NCBI GenBank assembly: GCA_965217845.1
Contig: OZ244573.1
Location: 2,170,001 to 2,234,000, forward strand
From: VXNJ01 sp965217845
Lineage (GTDB): Bacteria; Chloroflexota; UBA11872; VXNJ01
Direction of reading: 5' to 3'
Length of the DNA stretch: 64,000 nucleotides
The notes under the pieces were generated by a model. The model was not told where the DNA came from. It ran no database searches and saw nothing but the letters and a program-made list of their open reading frames with translations. Shown here in pieces: positions 17,366 to 25,583 of the stretch; the first letter of the stretch is position 1, and each line of letters begins with the position of its first letter. The translations under genes were made by a program, and so were the position numbers.

Positions 17366-19020
17366 GCCGGTCGCAAGTCCTCTACTATCACGACAACCCC
17401 AGCATATCCGGGGCGCGGCCGCGTGACCTCGCCGATTATGTCGACCACAGAACCGGGCGCAATCGCATCGCGGTGCCTGCCGCCGCCGAACCAGACAACG
17501 TCGCCCTGCGCACAATTGCGCAGTTTCACGCGCAAGTGCTGACCCCGGGAGAACGTAAAGACCCGGTCCACAATCGCCTCCAGCAAGCGGCAGCGCGGCG
17601 GCGCGAACCCGCGCCCGAACGGCTCCAACGGCGCCAGCGCTTTCAGCAGTTCAGGTAACAGTGCGGCGGGAGACAGCGAGAAATCATATTTCAGCGGTGC
17701 CGGTTCCCAGGCATGGCCGTTGGCGGCCCAGTGCTCGTCCACGATCCTCCCCAGTTGGTCGATCTGCCGGGGCGCGATCGTGAACCCGCAGGCTTGCGGA
17801 TGACCCCCCAGTTGGAGTGGTGCTGGGACCAATCGCTGCAGCGGTGCCATCGCATCGTGGCCGCTTGGGGTTCGCCCTGAACCGCGCACCACTTCACCGG
17901 CCGGGGCGCACAGGTACACCGGTGCATTGCGCCGCGCGCACAGGCGCGTGGCGGCGGCAGAAATCACTCCCGGGTGGAATCTTTCATCGAAATAGAAGAC
18001 CGGGCCTTGGGGTTCGACCTTGGACTCCAGGATCGTTTCTACCTGGCCCGATAGCGCCCTGCGGCGGCGCCCCAACGCCACCAGTTCGGAAGCCAGCGGG
18101 CGCGCCGTGGCCGTGTCTGGGCAAGCTAGCAGTCGAGTCGCCAGCGCCGGATCACCGATCCTCCCGGCACTGTTGATCAAGGGGGCCACCCGGAAGGCGA
18201 TGTCGCGCGCGCTCGGGGCCGATCCGATCCGGGCGGCTTGGAGCAGGGCCGCCAACCCGGGTCGCGGCGACCCGGCGATGGCGCCCAATCCCTGGGCGAC
18301 GAACCAGCGGTTCTCGCCCGTCAGCGGCATGGCATCGGCAACGACCGCGATGGCGGCCAGATCGACCAGGTCTTCGGCGCCGTCATCGGCGCCGAGCCAG
18401 CCGATCGCCTGCGCCAGCTTGAAGGCGAGCACGCCGGAGCAGAATCGATCCGGCAATTTGGCGCTGGAGGGGTTGACAAACGCGGTCACGTTCGCCGGCG
18501 GCGCGTCCTGCAGGTGGTGGTCAACGACGATAACTTCCATGCCGAGGCTGACGGCTAGGTCTATTTCGGGTTGCGCGTTGGCGCCCAAGTCCAGCGCCAG
18601 CAGCAGACGCGCGCCACCTTCGGCGCAGATTCGCACTCCGCGTTCGTTGAGTCCGTAACCGTCTCGCAACCGGTCCGGGAAATAGACCCGCGGTTCCAGG
18701 CCGCAACGCCGCAGCATTACCGTCAACAATGCGGCTGCACTCATGCCGTCGCAGTCGAAATCGGCATAAATTGCGACCGCCTCGCTGCGCCGCACGGCCA
18801 CGAGCAGGCGTTCAGCCGCAATCCGCAGTCCCGGGACCGCGAACGGATTGCTGTTCTCGGACCCAAAGATCGCTTCGCGTGACGATTCCTCGCCATAACC
18901 ACGCCCCGCCAGTACCGCACCGGGCGCCGCGGCCGGCTCCGGCAGGGGCTGCGCCGCACCGGGGTGCGACGGCTGCCAGCTCCGCCCCTCGATCCCGGGT
19001 TCGCGGTCGGCGTAGCTCAA
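17362..19020 (-). CDS. recJ: RecJ-like single-stranded DNA exonuclease (DHH/DHHA1)
   Basis: 552 residues. DHH phosphoesterase motifs: YADFDCDGMSAAALL (motif I), LLALDLGANAQPEIDLA (motif II), VIVVDHHLQDAPPANV (DHH), and a later NSAGRIGDPALATRLL. The DHHA1 domain has GGHPQACGFT and an OB-like C-terminus (GDVVWFGGGRHRDAIAPGS). It acts 5' to 3' on single-stranded DNA in recombination and mismatch repair. Slightly shorter than Escherichia coli RecJ (577). It overlaps both neighbours by 4 bases. Confidence 0.92.
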   Translation of the reverse strand: MSYADREPGIEGRSWQPSHPGAAQPLPEPAAAPGAVLAGRGYGEESSREAIFGSENSNPFAVPGLRIAAERLLVAVRRSEAVAIYADFDCDGMSAAALLTVMLRRCGLEPRVYFPDRLRDGYGLNERGVRICAEGGARLLLALDLGANAQPEIDLAVSLGMEVIVVDHHLQDAPPANVTAFVNPSSAKLPDRFCSGVLAFKLAQAIGWLGADDGAEDLVDLAAIAVVADAMPLTGENRWFVAQGLGAIAGSPRPGLAALLQAARIGSAPSARDIAFRVAPLINSAGRIGDPALATRLLACPDTATARPLASELVALGRRRRALSGQVETILESKVEPQGPVFYFDERFHPGVISAAATRLCARRNAPVYLCAPAGEVVRGSGRTPSGHDAMAPLQRLVPAPLQLGGHPQACGFTIAPRQIDQLGRIVDEHWAANGHAWEPAPLKYDFSLSPAALLPELLKALAPLEPFGRGFAPPRCRLLEAIVDRVFTFSRGQHLRVKLRNCAQGDVVWFGGGRHRDAIAPGSVVDIIGEVTRPRPGYAGVVVIVEDLRPA

Positions 19021-20204
19021 TCCAGCAGCTCCTGGAGCAGGTCCAACACGCGCTCGGCTATTTCGGTCTTAGGCACCGGCCCCACCCGACCCCACAGGCC
19101 TTCCCGGGTGTAGATTGCAACGGTGTTATGGCCGTATCCGAATCCCGAACCGGAAACGGTCAGGTCATTGCCGACGATCGCATCCAGCGACTTGGTGGCC
19201 AGCTTGCCGATAGCGTCGTTCTCGAGGTCTCCGACCGACAGCGCGAAGCCGATCCGCACCCGCGCCCGGGCCGCAGTCTTGACCACATCCACGGTCGGTT
19301 CCAGATCAAGTCGCAGCCCCGTACGGCGCCGCAACTTGCCCTCAACCCGCCGGCGCGGTTGGAAGTCGCCGACCGCGGCGCACATGATCAATGCATCAGC
19401 CCCGGCGCTGTGCTCGCTAACCGCCTCAGTCAACGCCGCGGCATTGTTGGCGACCACGAAATCCAGGCCGGCCGGAACGCGAGTCAGCATATTGGCGCCG
19501 ATTAGGGTGACCGCGGCGCCGCGGTCCCGCGCCGCCGCCGCAAGGGCCGCCCCTTGGGTGCCGGTTGAAGGGTTGCTTAAGAAACGCACCGCATCAATCG
19601 ACTCGCGCGTGGCCCCGGCGGTTACGACCACGCGCCGGCCACGCAGCGGCCCACCCGCGCCGAGGGCCTGGCGCAGCAGGTCGACGAGTTGTTCCGGTTC
19701 AGGCAATCGTCCGCGTCCGCTGCGACCGGATGCATGGCGCCCTTGGGCCGGTTCAATCACCTGCATCCCGGCTCGGACCAGGCTGTCCAATGCCTCCTTC
19801 AGCGGCGGGCTGGCGAGCATGTTCGCTTCCATCGCCGGGGCCAAAAGGATCGGGGCGCGAACTGACAGCAACGCCGCGGTCAGGATGTTGGAAGCCCGTC
19901 CGGCAGCGATCTGGACCAGGCTTTCGGCGGTCGCCGGGGCCACCAGCGCGGCCTCTGCGGCCAGGCCCAGCTCAACGTGTGCAATCGCCCCCTCGGGAGT
20001 CATTGCACCGATGTCGCCGTAGGCTTGCCGCCCGGTCAAGCCGGCGAACGTCGCCAGGCCCACGAACTCTTGTGCCGAAGGTGTCAGCAACGCGTCGACG
20101 TTGGCGCCGGCGCGGGTAAGCGTGCTGGCCACGGTGGCCGCCTTGTAAGCGGCGATCGATCCGGTAACCCCGAGCAGGATCCGGCGCCCCTCAAGCACCC
20201 GCAC
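19017..20204 (-). CDS. coaBC: Phosphopantothenoylcysteine decarboxylase / phosphopantothenate-cysteine ligase
   Basis: Bifunctional flavoprotein for steps two and three from phosphopantothenate to coenzyme A. N-terminal CoaC flavodomain: RRILLGVTGSIAAYKA, AIAHVELGLAAEAALVAPAT, ASNILTAALLSVRAPILLAP. C-terminal CoaB: RVVVTAGATRESIDAVRFLS and LIMCAAVGDFQPRRR. Two CoaC positions differ from the common motif: PAMEANM where PAMNxxM is usual, and HASGRSGRGRLPEP where the Cys of LACG is usual. Start GTG 20204 has AGGTGG about 9 bases upstream; a TTG at 20210 overlapping the coaX stop is the alternative. The upstream coaX gene is the previous step, so the two form a CoA operon. Confidence 0.93.
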   Translation of the reverse strand: MRVLEGRRILLGVTGSIAAYKAATVASTLTRAGANVDALLTPSAQEFVGLATFAGLTGRQAYGDIGAMTPEGAIAHVELGLAAEAALVAPATAESLVQIAAGRASNILTAALLSVRAPILLAPAMEANMLASPPLKEALDSLVRAGMQVIEPAQGRHASGRSGRGRLPEPEQLVDLLRQALGAGGPLRGRRVVVTAGATRESIDAVRFLSNPSTGTQGAALAAAARDRGAAVTLIGANMLTRVPAGLDFVVANNAAALTEAVSEHSAGADALIMCAAVGDFQPRRRVEGKLRRRTGLRLDLEPTVDVVKTAARARVRIGFALSVGDLENDAIGKLATKSLDAIVGNDLTVSGSGFGYGHNTVAIYTREGLWGRVGPVPKTEIAERVLDLLQELLD

Positions 20205-20206
20205 GG

Positions 20207-20959
20207 TCAACTGCCACCTTCCGCGGCGGCGATCGCAATCCCGCGCAGGGTCAGGTCGGGATCGATGTGATCGAACTCGGATACGTCGTCGGCAATCAAT
20301 ACGCAGTTCCCGCCGGTGCCCACCACGGTTGAAATCGGGCCAACTTCCACCCGCAGGCGGGTCAACAGCTCGCGAATCAATCCCACGAACCCCCAATAGG
20401 CCCCCGACTGCATGCAGTGCTCGGTATCCAATCCCAGGACCTGCCCGGGGCGAGCGAAGCGGACCGTCGGCAGGAGCTGCGCCGCCGCCGCCAGGGCGGC
20501 GATGCTGACGCGGGGCCCCGGGGCAATTACCCCACCCCCGTAATCCCCCTCGGCGGTTACAAAATCAAGCGTCGTCGCCGTGCCCACATCGACCACGATG
20601 GCGGGGGTTGTGTACAGGCGCGCGCAGGCCAAGCAATTGAGCAGCCGATCAATGCCGACCCTGTGTGGATCGCGCACCCGCGCCCGTACGCCCGGCAAGG
20701 CCGCGCCCTCCAGCAGTTCCACCGATTCGGACAGGGCCCCGGCGGCGGCAGCTAAAGAATGGGTATGACTGGGGGCGACCGAAGCAATCAAACATCGCTG
20801 AAAACTATTGCCCGAGTTCGCCACTTCTTGCAACCGCGAAACCCAGGCGGCCCGGTCTGATCCGCCGGCGACATCGATCTGCCAACGCTGCGTCAGACGC
20901 TCCCCGGCGAAGGCCCCCACACTGGCCGCGCTGTTGCCCAAATCGACCGCCAGCAGCAC
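20207..20959 (-). CDS. coaX: Type III pantothenate kinase
   Basis: 250 residues; phosphorylates pantothenate, the first step of coenzyme A synthesis. ASKHA-fold motifs: LLAVDLGNSAASVGAF at the N-terminus, GIDRLLNCLACARLY, and VDVGTATTLDFVTAEGDYGGG. Adjacent coaBC continues the pathway, with stop and start practically overlapping. No other pantothenate kinase type is visible in the window. Confidence 0.95.
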   Translation of the reverse strand: MLLAVDLGNSAASVGAFAGERLTQRWQIDVAGGSDRAAWVSRLQEVANSGNSFQRCLIASVAPSHTHSLAAAAGALSESVELLEGAALPGVRARVRDPHRVGIDRLLNCLACARLYTTPAIVVDVGTATTLDFVTAEGDYGGGVIAPGPRVSIAALAAAAQLLPTVRFARPGQVLGLDTEHCMQSGAYWGFVGLIRELLTRLRVEVGPISTVVGTGGNCVLIADDVSEFDHIDPDLTLRGIAIAAAEGGS

Positions 20960-21076
20960 CGGCTAATTGCCTCCACCGCAAGCGCGAGACCACCGCGCCC
21001 ACGCGGCTGGCCGGCGCAATGCAACGGTCCGTCGCGCTGCACTCCGGCCGCAGGCGAGAATCCTCTCGCTGAATCG

Positions 21077-21160
21077 GCCGGGGTGGCGGAACGGCAGACG
21101 CAGCGGACTTAAAATCCGCTGGGCCATTGGCCCGTGCGGGTTCAAATCCCGCCCCCGGTA
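21077..21160 (+). tRNA. tRNA-Leu, anticodon UAA
   Basis: Cloverleaf can be folded by eye: acceptor stem GCCGGGG (21077-21083) with CCCCGGT (21153-21159), discriminator A at 21160, T at position 8, anticodon stem GCGGA/TCCGC around the loop CTTAAAA with anticodon TAA at 21110-21112, a long variable arm (GGGCCATTGGCCC) as in class II tRNAs, and T arm GCGGG-TTCAAAT-CCCGC. The CCA end is not encoded (ACCTA follows). Confidence 0.95.
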
Positions 21161-21165
21161 CCTAC

Positions 21166-21963
21166 TCAGTCGGTTGCCGCCTCCAATCGCCGACGTTGGC
21201 TGCGGGTCAGTTGCCAACCGGCCGACCCGACCAATTCATCGACGCGCTCGAGCCTGTCGGTTTTGGGTATTACGGCCACGCCGCCGTCCCCGATCGCCCA
21301 GTTAAGCAGGACCTGCGCCGGCGAACGCCCGACCTCGGCAGCCACCGCCGCTACCGCAGGCGCGGCCGCCCCCAACTCGAATCGGGCCAAGGGCCGGTAG
21401 GCGACTACAAGCACGCCGTTGTCGCGGCACCAGGCGACCGCTTCGCGCTCAAGGTGGCGCTCCGGCAGGTTGTAGCGAACCTGATTGGAAACCAACGGGA
21501 TGTCACCCAAGGCGGCCTGGGCGGCCTGCAACTGCGCAACCGAAAAATTGCTCACCCCTGCGTAGCGCACCAGGCCCTCTTCTATCAGGTGCCGCATGCC
21601 GCGCATGGTTTCGTTGATGGGGATGGCCGGGTTCGGCCAATGGACCTGGTAGAGATCGATCGCGTCAACGCCAAGACGCTCCATCGACCCCAGGCAGTGG
21701 CGGATCACGTCGGTCAAGCGAAGATTTTCCGGCGAGACCTTGGTGGCCAGGAACACTCGATCGCGCACAGGCGCGATCTCGGATCCGACCAAATCCTCGT
21801 TGCCGTAGGACTCGGCCGTATCGATAAATCCACAACCCAGCTCAGTGGCGCGCACCAGCACCCCCGCTCCGCCTGTGTAGAGCCAGGTACCGAATCCGAT
21901 CGCCGGAACGCGTCCGATCCCGTCCTTGAGACTTACCTGCGCGATCCCAGAGGCCGACATCAA
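21166..21963 (-). CDS. Aldo/keto reductase family oxidoreductase
   Basis: 265 residues, NADPH-dependent (beta/alpha)8 barrel. The catalytic tetrad is present: Asp and Tyr in FIDTAESYGNE, Lys in LATKVSPE, His in DLYQVHWPNP. The cofactor-binding end VIPKTDRLERVDELVGSAGW is typical. Shorter than plant and animal members (about 310). Substrate cannot be predicted. It shares the minus strand with the hydrolase gene 10 bp upstream and ends 5 bp from the tRNA gene. Confidence 0.9.
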   Translation of the reverse strand: MMSASGIAQVSLKDGIGRVPAIGFGTWLYTGGAGVLVRATELGCGFIDTAESYGNEDLVGSEIAPVRDRVFLATKVSPENLRLTDVIRHCLGSMERLGVDAIDLYQVHWPNPAIPINETMRGMRHLIEEGLVRYAGVSNFSVAQLQAAQAALGDIPLVSNQVRYNLPERHLEREAVAWCRDNGVLVVAYRPLARFELGAAAPAVAAVAAEVGRSPAQVLLNWAIGDGGVAVIPKTDRLERVDELVGSAGWQLTRSQRRRLEAATD

Positions 21964-21973
21964 TTGAGGGGCG

Positions 21974-22924
21974 CTAGGCGGCGGCGGCGCTGGCCCGCGC
22001 CGACTTGAAAATTACGTCGAGAAAATCGCCGATCAACGTTGCCAACTCGCGTGGGAATTCGCGCTGGATCACATGCCCGCATTGCCGCAACTCCACCTGC
22101 CGGACATCGGGCAGCAAGCCCAGCAGGGCCAGGGTCCGGTCTCGGTCCGAGGCCAGGTCGGAGTCCCCGTGCACCGCCAGCACCGGCGTCTCGATTGCTG
22201 GCAACAGGAGTTCCAACCCCTCCGGCGCCAGGTGTTCGAGGATCTCAAAGCTCGCGCGGACGAATCCGGGTGCGCCAAACGGAAGGTACTGCTCATCCAC
22301 GACTTCTTCGGTCACCGAGCGCGCGTCCTGCATGCCCATGCAGTTGGCCAGTGTCAGGGCGGCGCGGATCGATGCGATGCGACCCGCCAGCGGCGCTACC
22401 GCCGGGCTGCTGGCAACGCGCAGTGCCCAGCGCGCCAATGTGGAGGGGCTGAGGAACGGCGCTACCAGGATGAGGGCCCGTATCCGGTCCGGCGCCAGGG
22501 CGGCCGCGGCAAGACCAACCGGCCCGGTCCCTGAAGTGGCCATCAGCGCCCCGGAAGTCACATCCAGTCGGTCCATGGCAAACAGCAACCGCCGGGCTTG
22601 GGCCTCGGCGCCGTAATCGGCCCCAATGGGCTTTTCGGCCAGCCCGAAACCGGGCGGATCGATCATTAAGATCCTCCAGCGCGGCGCCAGCAACCGCACC
22701 AGAGGTTGCCAGGCACGGCTGGTGCCGGCAAACCCCGGCAGGGCCAGGATGGTCGGTCCGTCGCCGGTCGATTCCACGACTGCACGGGCGTCGCCGCACT
22801 CGACCCAGTGCGCCGGCCCCAAATATTCGTTTGGGGCGATTGGAATCGGCGTAAGCGCCAGGCGCTCCAACACGCTGCGGGTGCGCATCCGCTGTTGGCG
22901 CAATCTCGCTGCCGGGTCCATCAT
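21974..22924 (-). CDS. Alpha/beta hydrolase
   Basis: 316 residues. Fold landmarks: oxyanion-region LALPGFAGTSRAWQPL, IDPPGFGLAEKP, a nucleophile elbow MATSGTGPVGLAA in place of the usual GxSxG, acid loop VHGDSDLASDR and catalytic His CGHVIQREFP. The tail matches the esterase/haloalkane dehalogenase-like branch of the family. Substrate unknown. A 28-bp perfect palindrome lies 13 bp upstream of its ATG. Confidence 0.85.
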   Translation of the reverse strand: MMDPAARLRQQRMRTRSVLERLALTPIPIAPNEYLGPAHWVECGDARAVVESTGDGPTILALPGFAGTSRAWQPLVRLLAPRWRILMIDPPGFGLAEKPIGADYGAEAQARRLLFAMDRLDVTSGALMATSGTGPVGLAAAALAPDRIRALILVAPFLSPSTLARWALRVASSPAVAPLAGRIASIRAALTLANCMGMQDARSVTEEVVDEQYLPFGAPGFVRASFEILEHLAPEGLELLLPAIETPVLAVHGDSDLASDRDRTLALLGLLPDVRQVELRQCGHVIQREFPRELATLIGDFLDVIFKSARASAAAA

Positions 22925-22937
22925 TGGGCGATATGTG

Positions 22938-22965
22938 CCGGTTGACGGCGGCCGCCGTCAACCGG
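22938..22965. repeat. 28-bp perfect palindrome in a divergent promoter region
   Basis: The left half CCGGTTGACGGCGG is followed immediately by its exact reverse complement, with no spacer. It lies in the 233-bp gap between the alpha/beta hydrolase (minus) and rpsF (plus), 13 bp before the hydrolase ATG. As DNA it could be an operator for a dimeric regulator; as RNA it would form a stem in the hydrolase leader. No T-run follows, so it is not a classic terminator. Confidence 0.7.
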
Positions 22966-23157
22966 GTGAGCGAAGTCCTTCATGTAACGGAATTATGCGG
23001 TTTTTGGGCCCGGCCGCACCGCGCACCGGTGGCCCGTCTAGAATCTGCCGGCTCGGGCTTGGGTGGCCCGGCAATTGAAACGCCTTTCTGTCGGCGGTCG
23101 GATCGCAATCTCCAAAGCGCGATCGCACGTCGACAAACCCGCAGGAAGGGGGTCCGC

Positions 23158-23502
23158 TTGGGCCAATACGAGATAGTGGTGCTGTTTTTCGCCGCACCGG
23201 AGGGAATCGAGTCCTCGCCGGAGCAGTTGGGCTTAATCGAGCGCCATGTGACTACCAATGGTGGATCCATTTCCGCCACCCACCAGTGGGGCCGCCGCCG
23301 CCTGGCATATGAAATCGGCAAAATGCGGGAAGCCTTCTACACCCTCTTCAAGATCGAGCTCGAACCGACGGCCATCAAAGCCGTCCAGGACGCTTTGCGC
23401 TTGGAGTCGGGGGTAATGCGCTTTCTGATCACGCTGGACGAGGGTGGCGTGGGACCGGTCTTAGAGGACGAATCATCAATAGGGAATAAAGAGGATGAAT
23501 GA
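23158..23502 (+). CDS. rpsF: 30S ribosomal protein bS6
   Basis: 114 residues. The beta-alpha-beta fold is recognisable by YEIVVLFFA, the RRRLAYEIGKMREAFYTLFK block and the hydrophobic end VMRFLITL. The open frame extends far upstream, but TTG 23158 follows AGGAAGGGGG at suitable spacing and gives the conserved N-terminus (M)GQYEIVV. The C-terminal acidic tail overlaps ssb by 8 bases. bS6 pairs with bS18 on the 30S platform; both are encoded here in the classic rpsF-ssb-rpsR order. Confidence 0.95.
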   Translation: MGQYEIVVLFFAAPEGIESSPEQLGLIERHVTTNGGSISATHQWGRRRLAYEIGKMREAFYTLFKIELEPTAIKAVQDALRLESGVMRFLITLDEGGVGPVLEDESSIGNKEDE

Positions 23503-24010
23503 CGACGGACGCCGGCGTCGCGCGCGCGGGGTCAAGACAATCACCGTGGTTGGTAACCTGGGCGCCGATCCGGAAAAGCGGTTCACACAGAACGGCCGCG
23601 AGTACTCGAGTTTTTCGGTCGCCGTGAACGACAACGTACGTGGCCCGGATGGTCAATGGACCGAGCACACCGACTGGTTTCGGGTGACCGCGTGGGGACG
23701 ATTGGCCGAAATCGCCAACCAGTACCTGGCGCGCGGTTCGCGCGTCTACGTATCGGGCCGTTTCCGAACGCGCGACTGGCGCGGCAACGACGGCCAGACC
23801 CGTACCTCGATGGAAGTGTCGGCATCCGACCTGCTGATGCTCTCGGGCGACCGCGATAGCTCTGGGGGCGCCTCACCGGGGCGACCCCGTCCGACTTCGG
23901 GCGCGGTTGAATCATGGGAGCAGGCCGGATCTGACCAGGACCGTCCCCGACCGGCTCAGGGCGGTCGCAGCCAAGAGCAGGAGATTGACATCGATGACCT
24001 GCCCTTTTAG
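23495..24010 (+). CDS. ssb: Single-stranded DNA-binding protein
   Basis: 171 residues: OB fold (VVGNLGADPEKRFTQNG, FSVAVNDN, TDWFRVTAWGRLAEIANQYL, GSRVYVSGRF), then a disordered Gly/Pro/Gln/Arg-rich linker and the acidic tip DIDDLPF that recruits repair proteins. The short basic N-terminal extension (NDDGRRRRARG) before the OB fold is unusual. It starts 8 bases before the rpsF stop. Confidence 0.96.
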   Translation: MNDDGRRRRARGVKTITVVGNLGADPEKRFTQNGREYSSFSVAVNDNVRGPDGQWTEHTDWFRVTAWGRLAEIANQYLARGSRVYVSGRFRTRDWRGNDGQTRTSMEVSASDLLMLSGDRDSSGGASPGRPRPTSGAVESWEQAGSDQDRPRPAQGGRSQEQEIDIDDLPF

Positions 24011-24056
24011 GCCGCCTGCGCCCACCAGCCAACCCACCGCATTCGAAAGGCCGTAA

Positions 24057-24350
24057 ATGTCAACCCAATTCAATTCTTCAGATCAGACTGCTACCCGGAC
24101 CGCGGATGCCCGTCGCCGGTTTGACCCACGCCGCCGCCGCCGCGGAGTAATAGGAAACGTATTCGAGCCCGGCGAGGACATCGTGCTCGATTACAAGGAC
24201 GTCGACCGGATCCGCAATTTCATCGCTCCCTCGGGAAAAATCCTCGCCCGCCGGCAGACCGGACTTGACGCCAAGCAGCAGCGCAAGCTTTCGCGGGCCA
24301 TAAAGCGCGCCCGCTACCTCGCGCTCCTGCCGTACACGCAACGCCGCTAA
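24057..24350 (+). CDS. rpsR: 30S ribosomal protein bS18
   Basis: 97 residues. The C-terminal two thirds is standard: DYKDVDRIRNFIAPSGKILA then RRQTGLDAKQQRKLSRAIKR and RYLALLPYT. A longer polar N-terminus (about 25 residues, rich in Ser, Thr and Arg) precedes the core. ATG 24057 has AAAGG upstream. Operon partner of rpsF and ssb. Confidence 0.96.
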   Translation: MSTQFNSSDQTATRTADARRRFDPRRRRRGVIGNVFEPGEDIVLDYKDVDRIRNFIAPSGKILARRQTGLDAKQQRKLSRAIKRARYLALLPYTQRR

Positions 24351-24381
24351 GCGCATAGTTCCGCGGGAATTCCTCGCGTAA

Positions 24382-25554
24382 ATGGCGGCGCGCAACCACC
24401 GACCGCACAACCGTGGCCAGCTCAGGCGGCGGCGGCGCGAGGACGAACGGGTCTCTCGCCGGGCCCAGAACGAGGCCGAACACCGGCTGGGCTGGCGGCA
24501 ATTGCCGGAGGTTCTCTCGACCTGGAACCGCCAGCCGAACTGGAGCCGGACCCAAGCCGGCACCAAGCTGGTGCAGGTTTTTGCCTGGCTGGTCACCTTG
24601 GTGCTGCTGGCGGTGCTGGGGTCGATGCTCTACTACAACCGCATCGGTGTTTCCGGGAGCATCCAGGGGCGGGTCGGGGAGACGGCCGTAGCCCTCAAGC
24701 AGGTCGCGGTTGAACGCGACCTGCAACGCTGGCGTGCAGTCGACGGGCTGAACGCGCTGGTTGCAAACGTCCCTGAATTTGCCGATTTTGCCCCTACTGG
24801 GGAATCGGATGATTTGGCGCGTTCGTTCTTTGCGGCCGAGTCGGGAGCACTTGACGATCTGATCCACCGGGCGTTGTTTGCGGAAAGGTACGGCGGAAGC
24901 GATTTTCCGGCCCAGCGCGAGTTCGACGCCAGATTGGCCGAATACGCCGGCGGCCGGGACGCGGAAATCGACGCCCTGGCCGAGACCATTGGAGTCGAAG
25001 TCGATGAATTGACTGCGCACCTTCGGGGCCTGGCGCTTGAGGATTACGCCCTGGCCCAGGCGCATGCCGCCGTCCCGGTGATGGCGGACCATGCCAAACT
25101 TTTGATAGTGCGTTCCACCAACCGCGATTTGCTGGAAGACCTGGCCGACCGGCTGGAAGCCGGTGAGCGCGACCAGGTGGTTGCCGAGGACGCCCAAAAC
25201 ACCGAATATACCGCCTTCGATTACGGCTGGAGCGTGCGTGAACGGGTACCGGCGACGTACGTTGACGAAGTCTGGGACCAGCCGATCGGCGAAGCCCGGA
25301 TTCACACGGTGGAAGAAGCCAGCGACATCCTTTTCTTCGTTGAAAGTTTCGAGTCCGAGCGCACGATCGATCCCGAAACGCTGGCTGATCTGCAGGCTCA
25401 GGCCGAAGACCGCTTCTACCTTGCGCTACGGACCGAATCGGAATGGACCAGCGAGGAATTGACGGGGCCGGCCGAAGCCTGGCTGTCCGAGAACGGCCTG
25501 GATCTACCCTCGTTGGATGAGCGGGTGGCCGAGCACTATGGGATCACCTTCTAG
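24382..25554 (+). CDS. Membrane-anchored SurA/PrsA-like chaperone or peptidyl-prolyl isomerase relative
   Basis: 390 residues: a very basic cytoplasmic N-terminus (about 60 residues, Arg-rich), one membrane helix (about 64-86), then an acidic extracytoplasmic helical region of SurA_N type (LDDLIHRALFAERYGG, REFDARLAEYAGG) and a C-terminal segment that resembles a parvulin domain in outline (AFDYGWSVRERVPATYVDEV, ARIHTVEEASDILFFVE). Catalytic parvulin residues could not be confirmed, so chaperone-only function is possible. It starts 31 bp after rpsR on the same strand. Confidence 0.55.
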   Translation: MAARNHRPHNRGQLRRRRREDERVSRRAQNEAEHRLGWRQLPEVLSTWNRQPNWSRTQAGTKLVQVFAWLVTLVLLAVLGSMLYYNRIGVSGSIQGRVGETAVALKQVAVERDLQRWRAVDGLNALVANVPEFADFAPTGESDDLARSFFAAESGALDDLIHRALFAERYGGSDFPAQREFDARLAEYAGGRDAEIDALAETIGVEVDELTAHLRGLALEDYALAQAHAAVPVMADHAKLLIVRSTNRDLLEDLADRLEAGERDQVVAEDAQNTEYTAFDYGWSVRERVPATYVDEVWDQPIGEARIHTVEEASDILFFVESFESERTIDPETLADLQAQAEDRFYLALRTESEWTSEELTGPAEAWLSENGLDLPSLDERVAEHYGITF

Positions 25555-25583
25555 CCCCATAGCGCCACATCTCGCGGGCCCCG

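Noticed and set aside
21054..21069. Hairpin GCGAGA-ATCC-TCTCGC just before the tRNA-Leu gene
   Set aside because: Six-base stems are common at this G+C content and no function is implied; may simply be chance.
23000..23157. S6:S18 ribosomal leader RNA before rpsF
   Set aside because: I could not find the expected bulged stem and conserved loop by eye; a covariance-model search would be needed.
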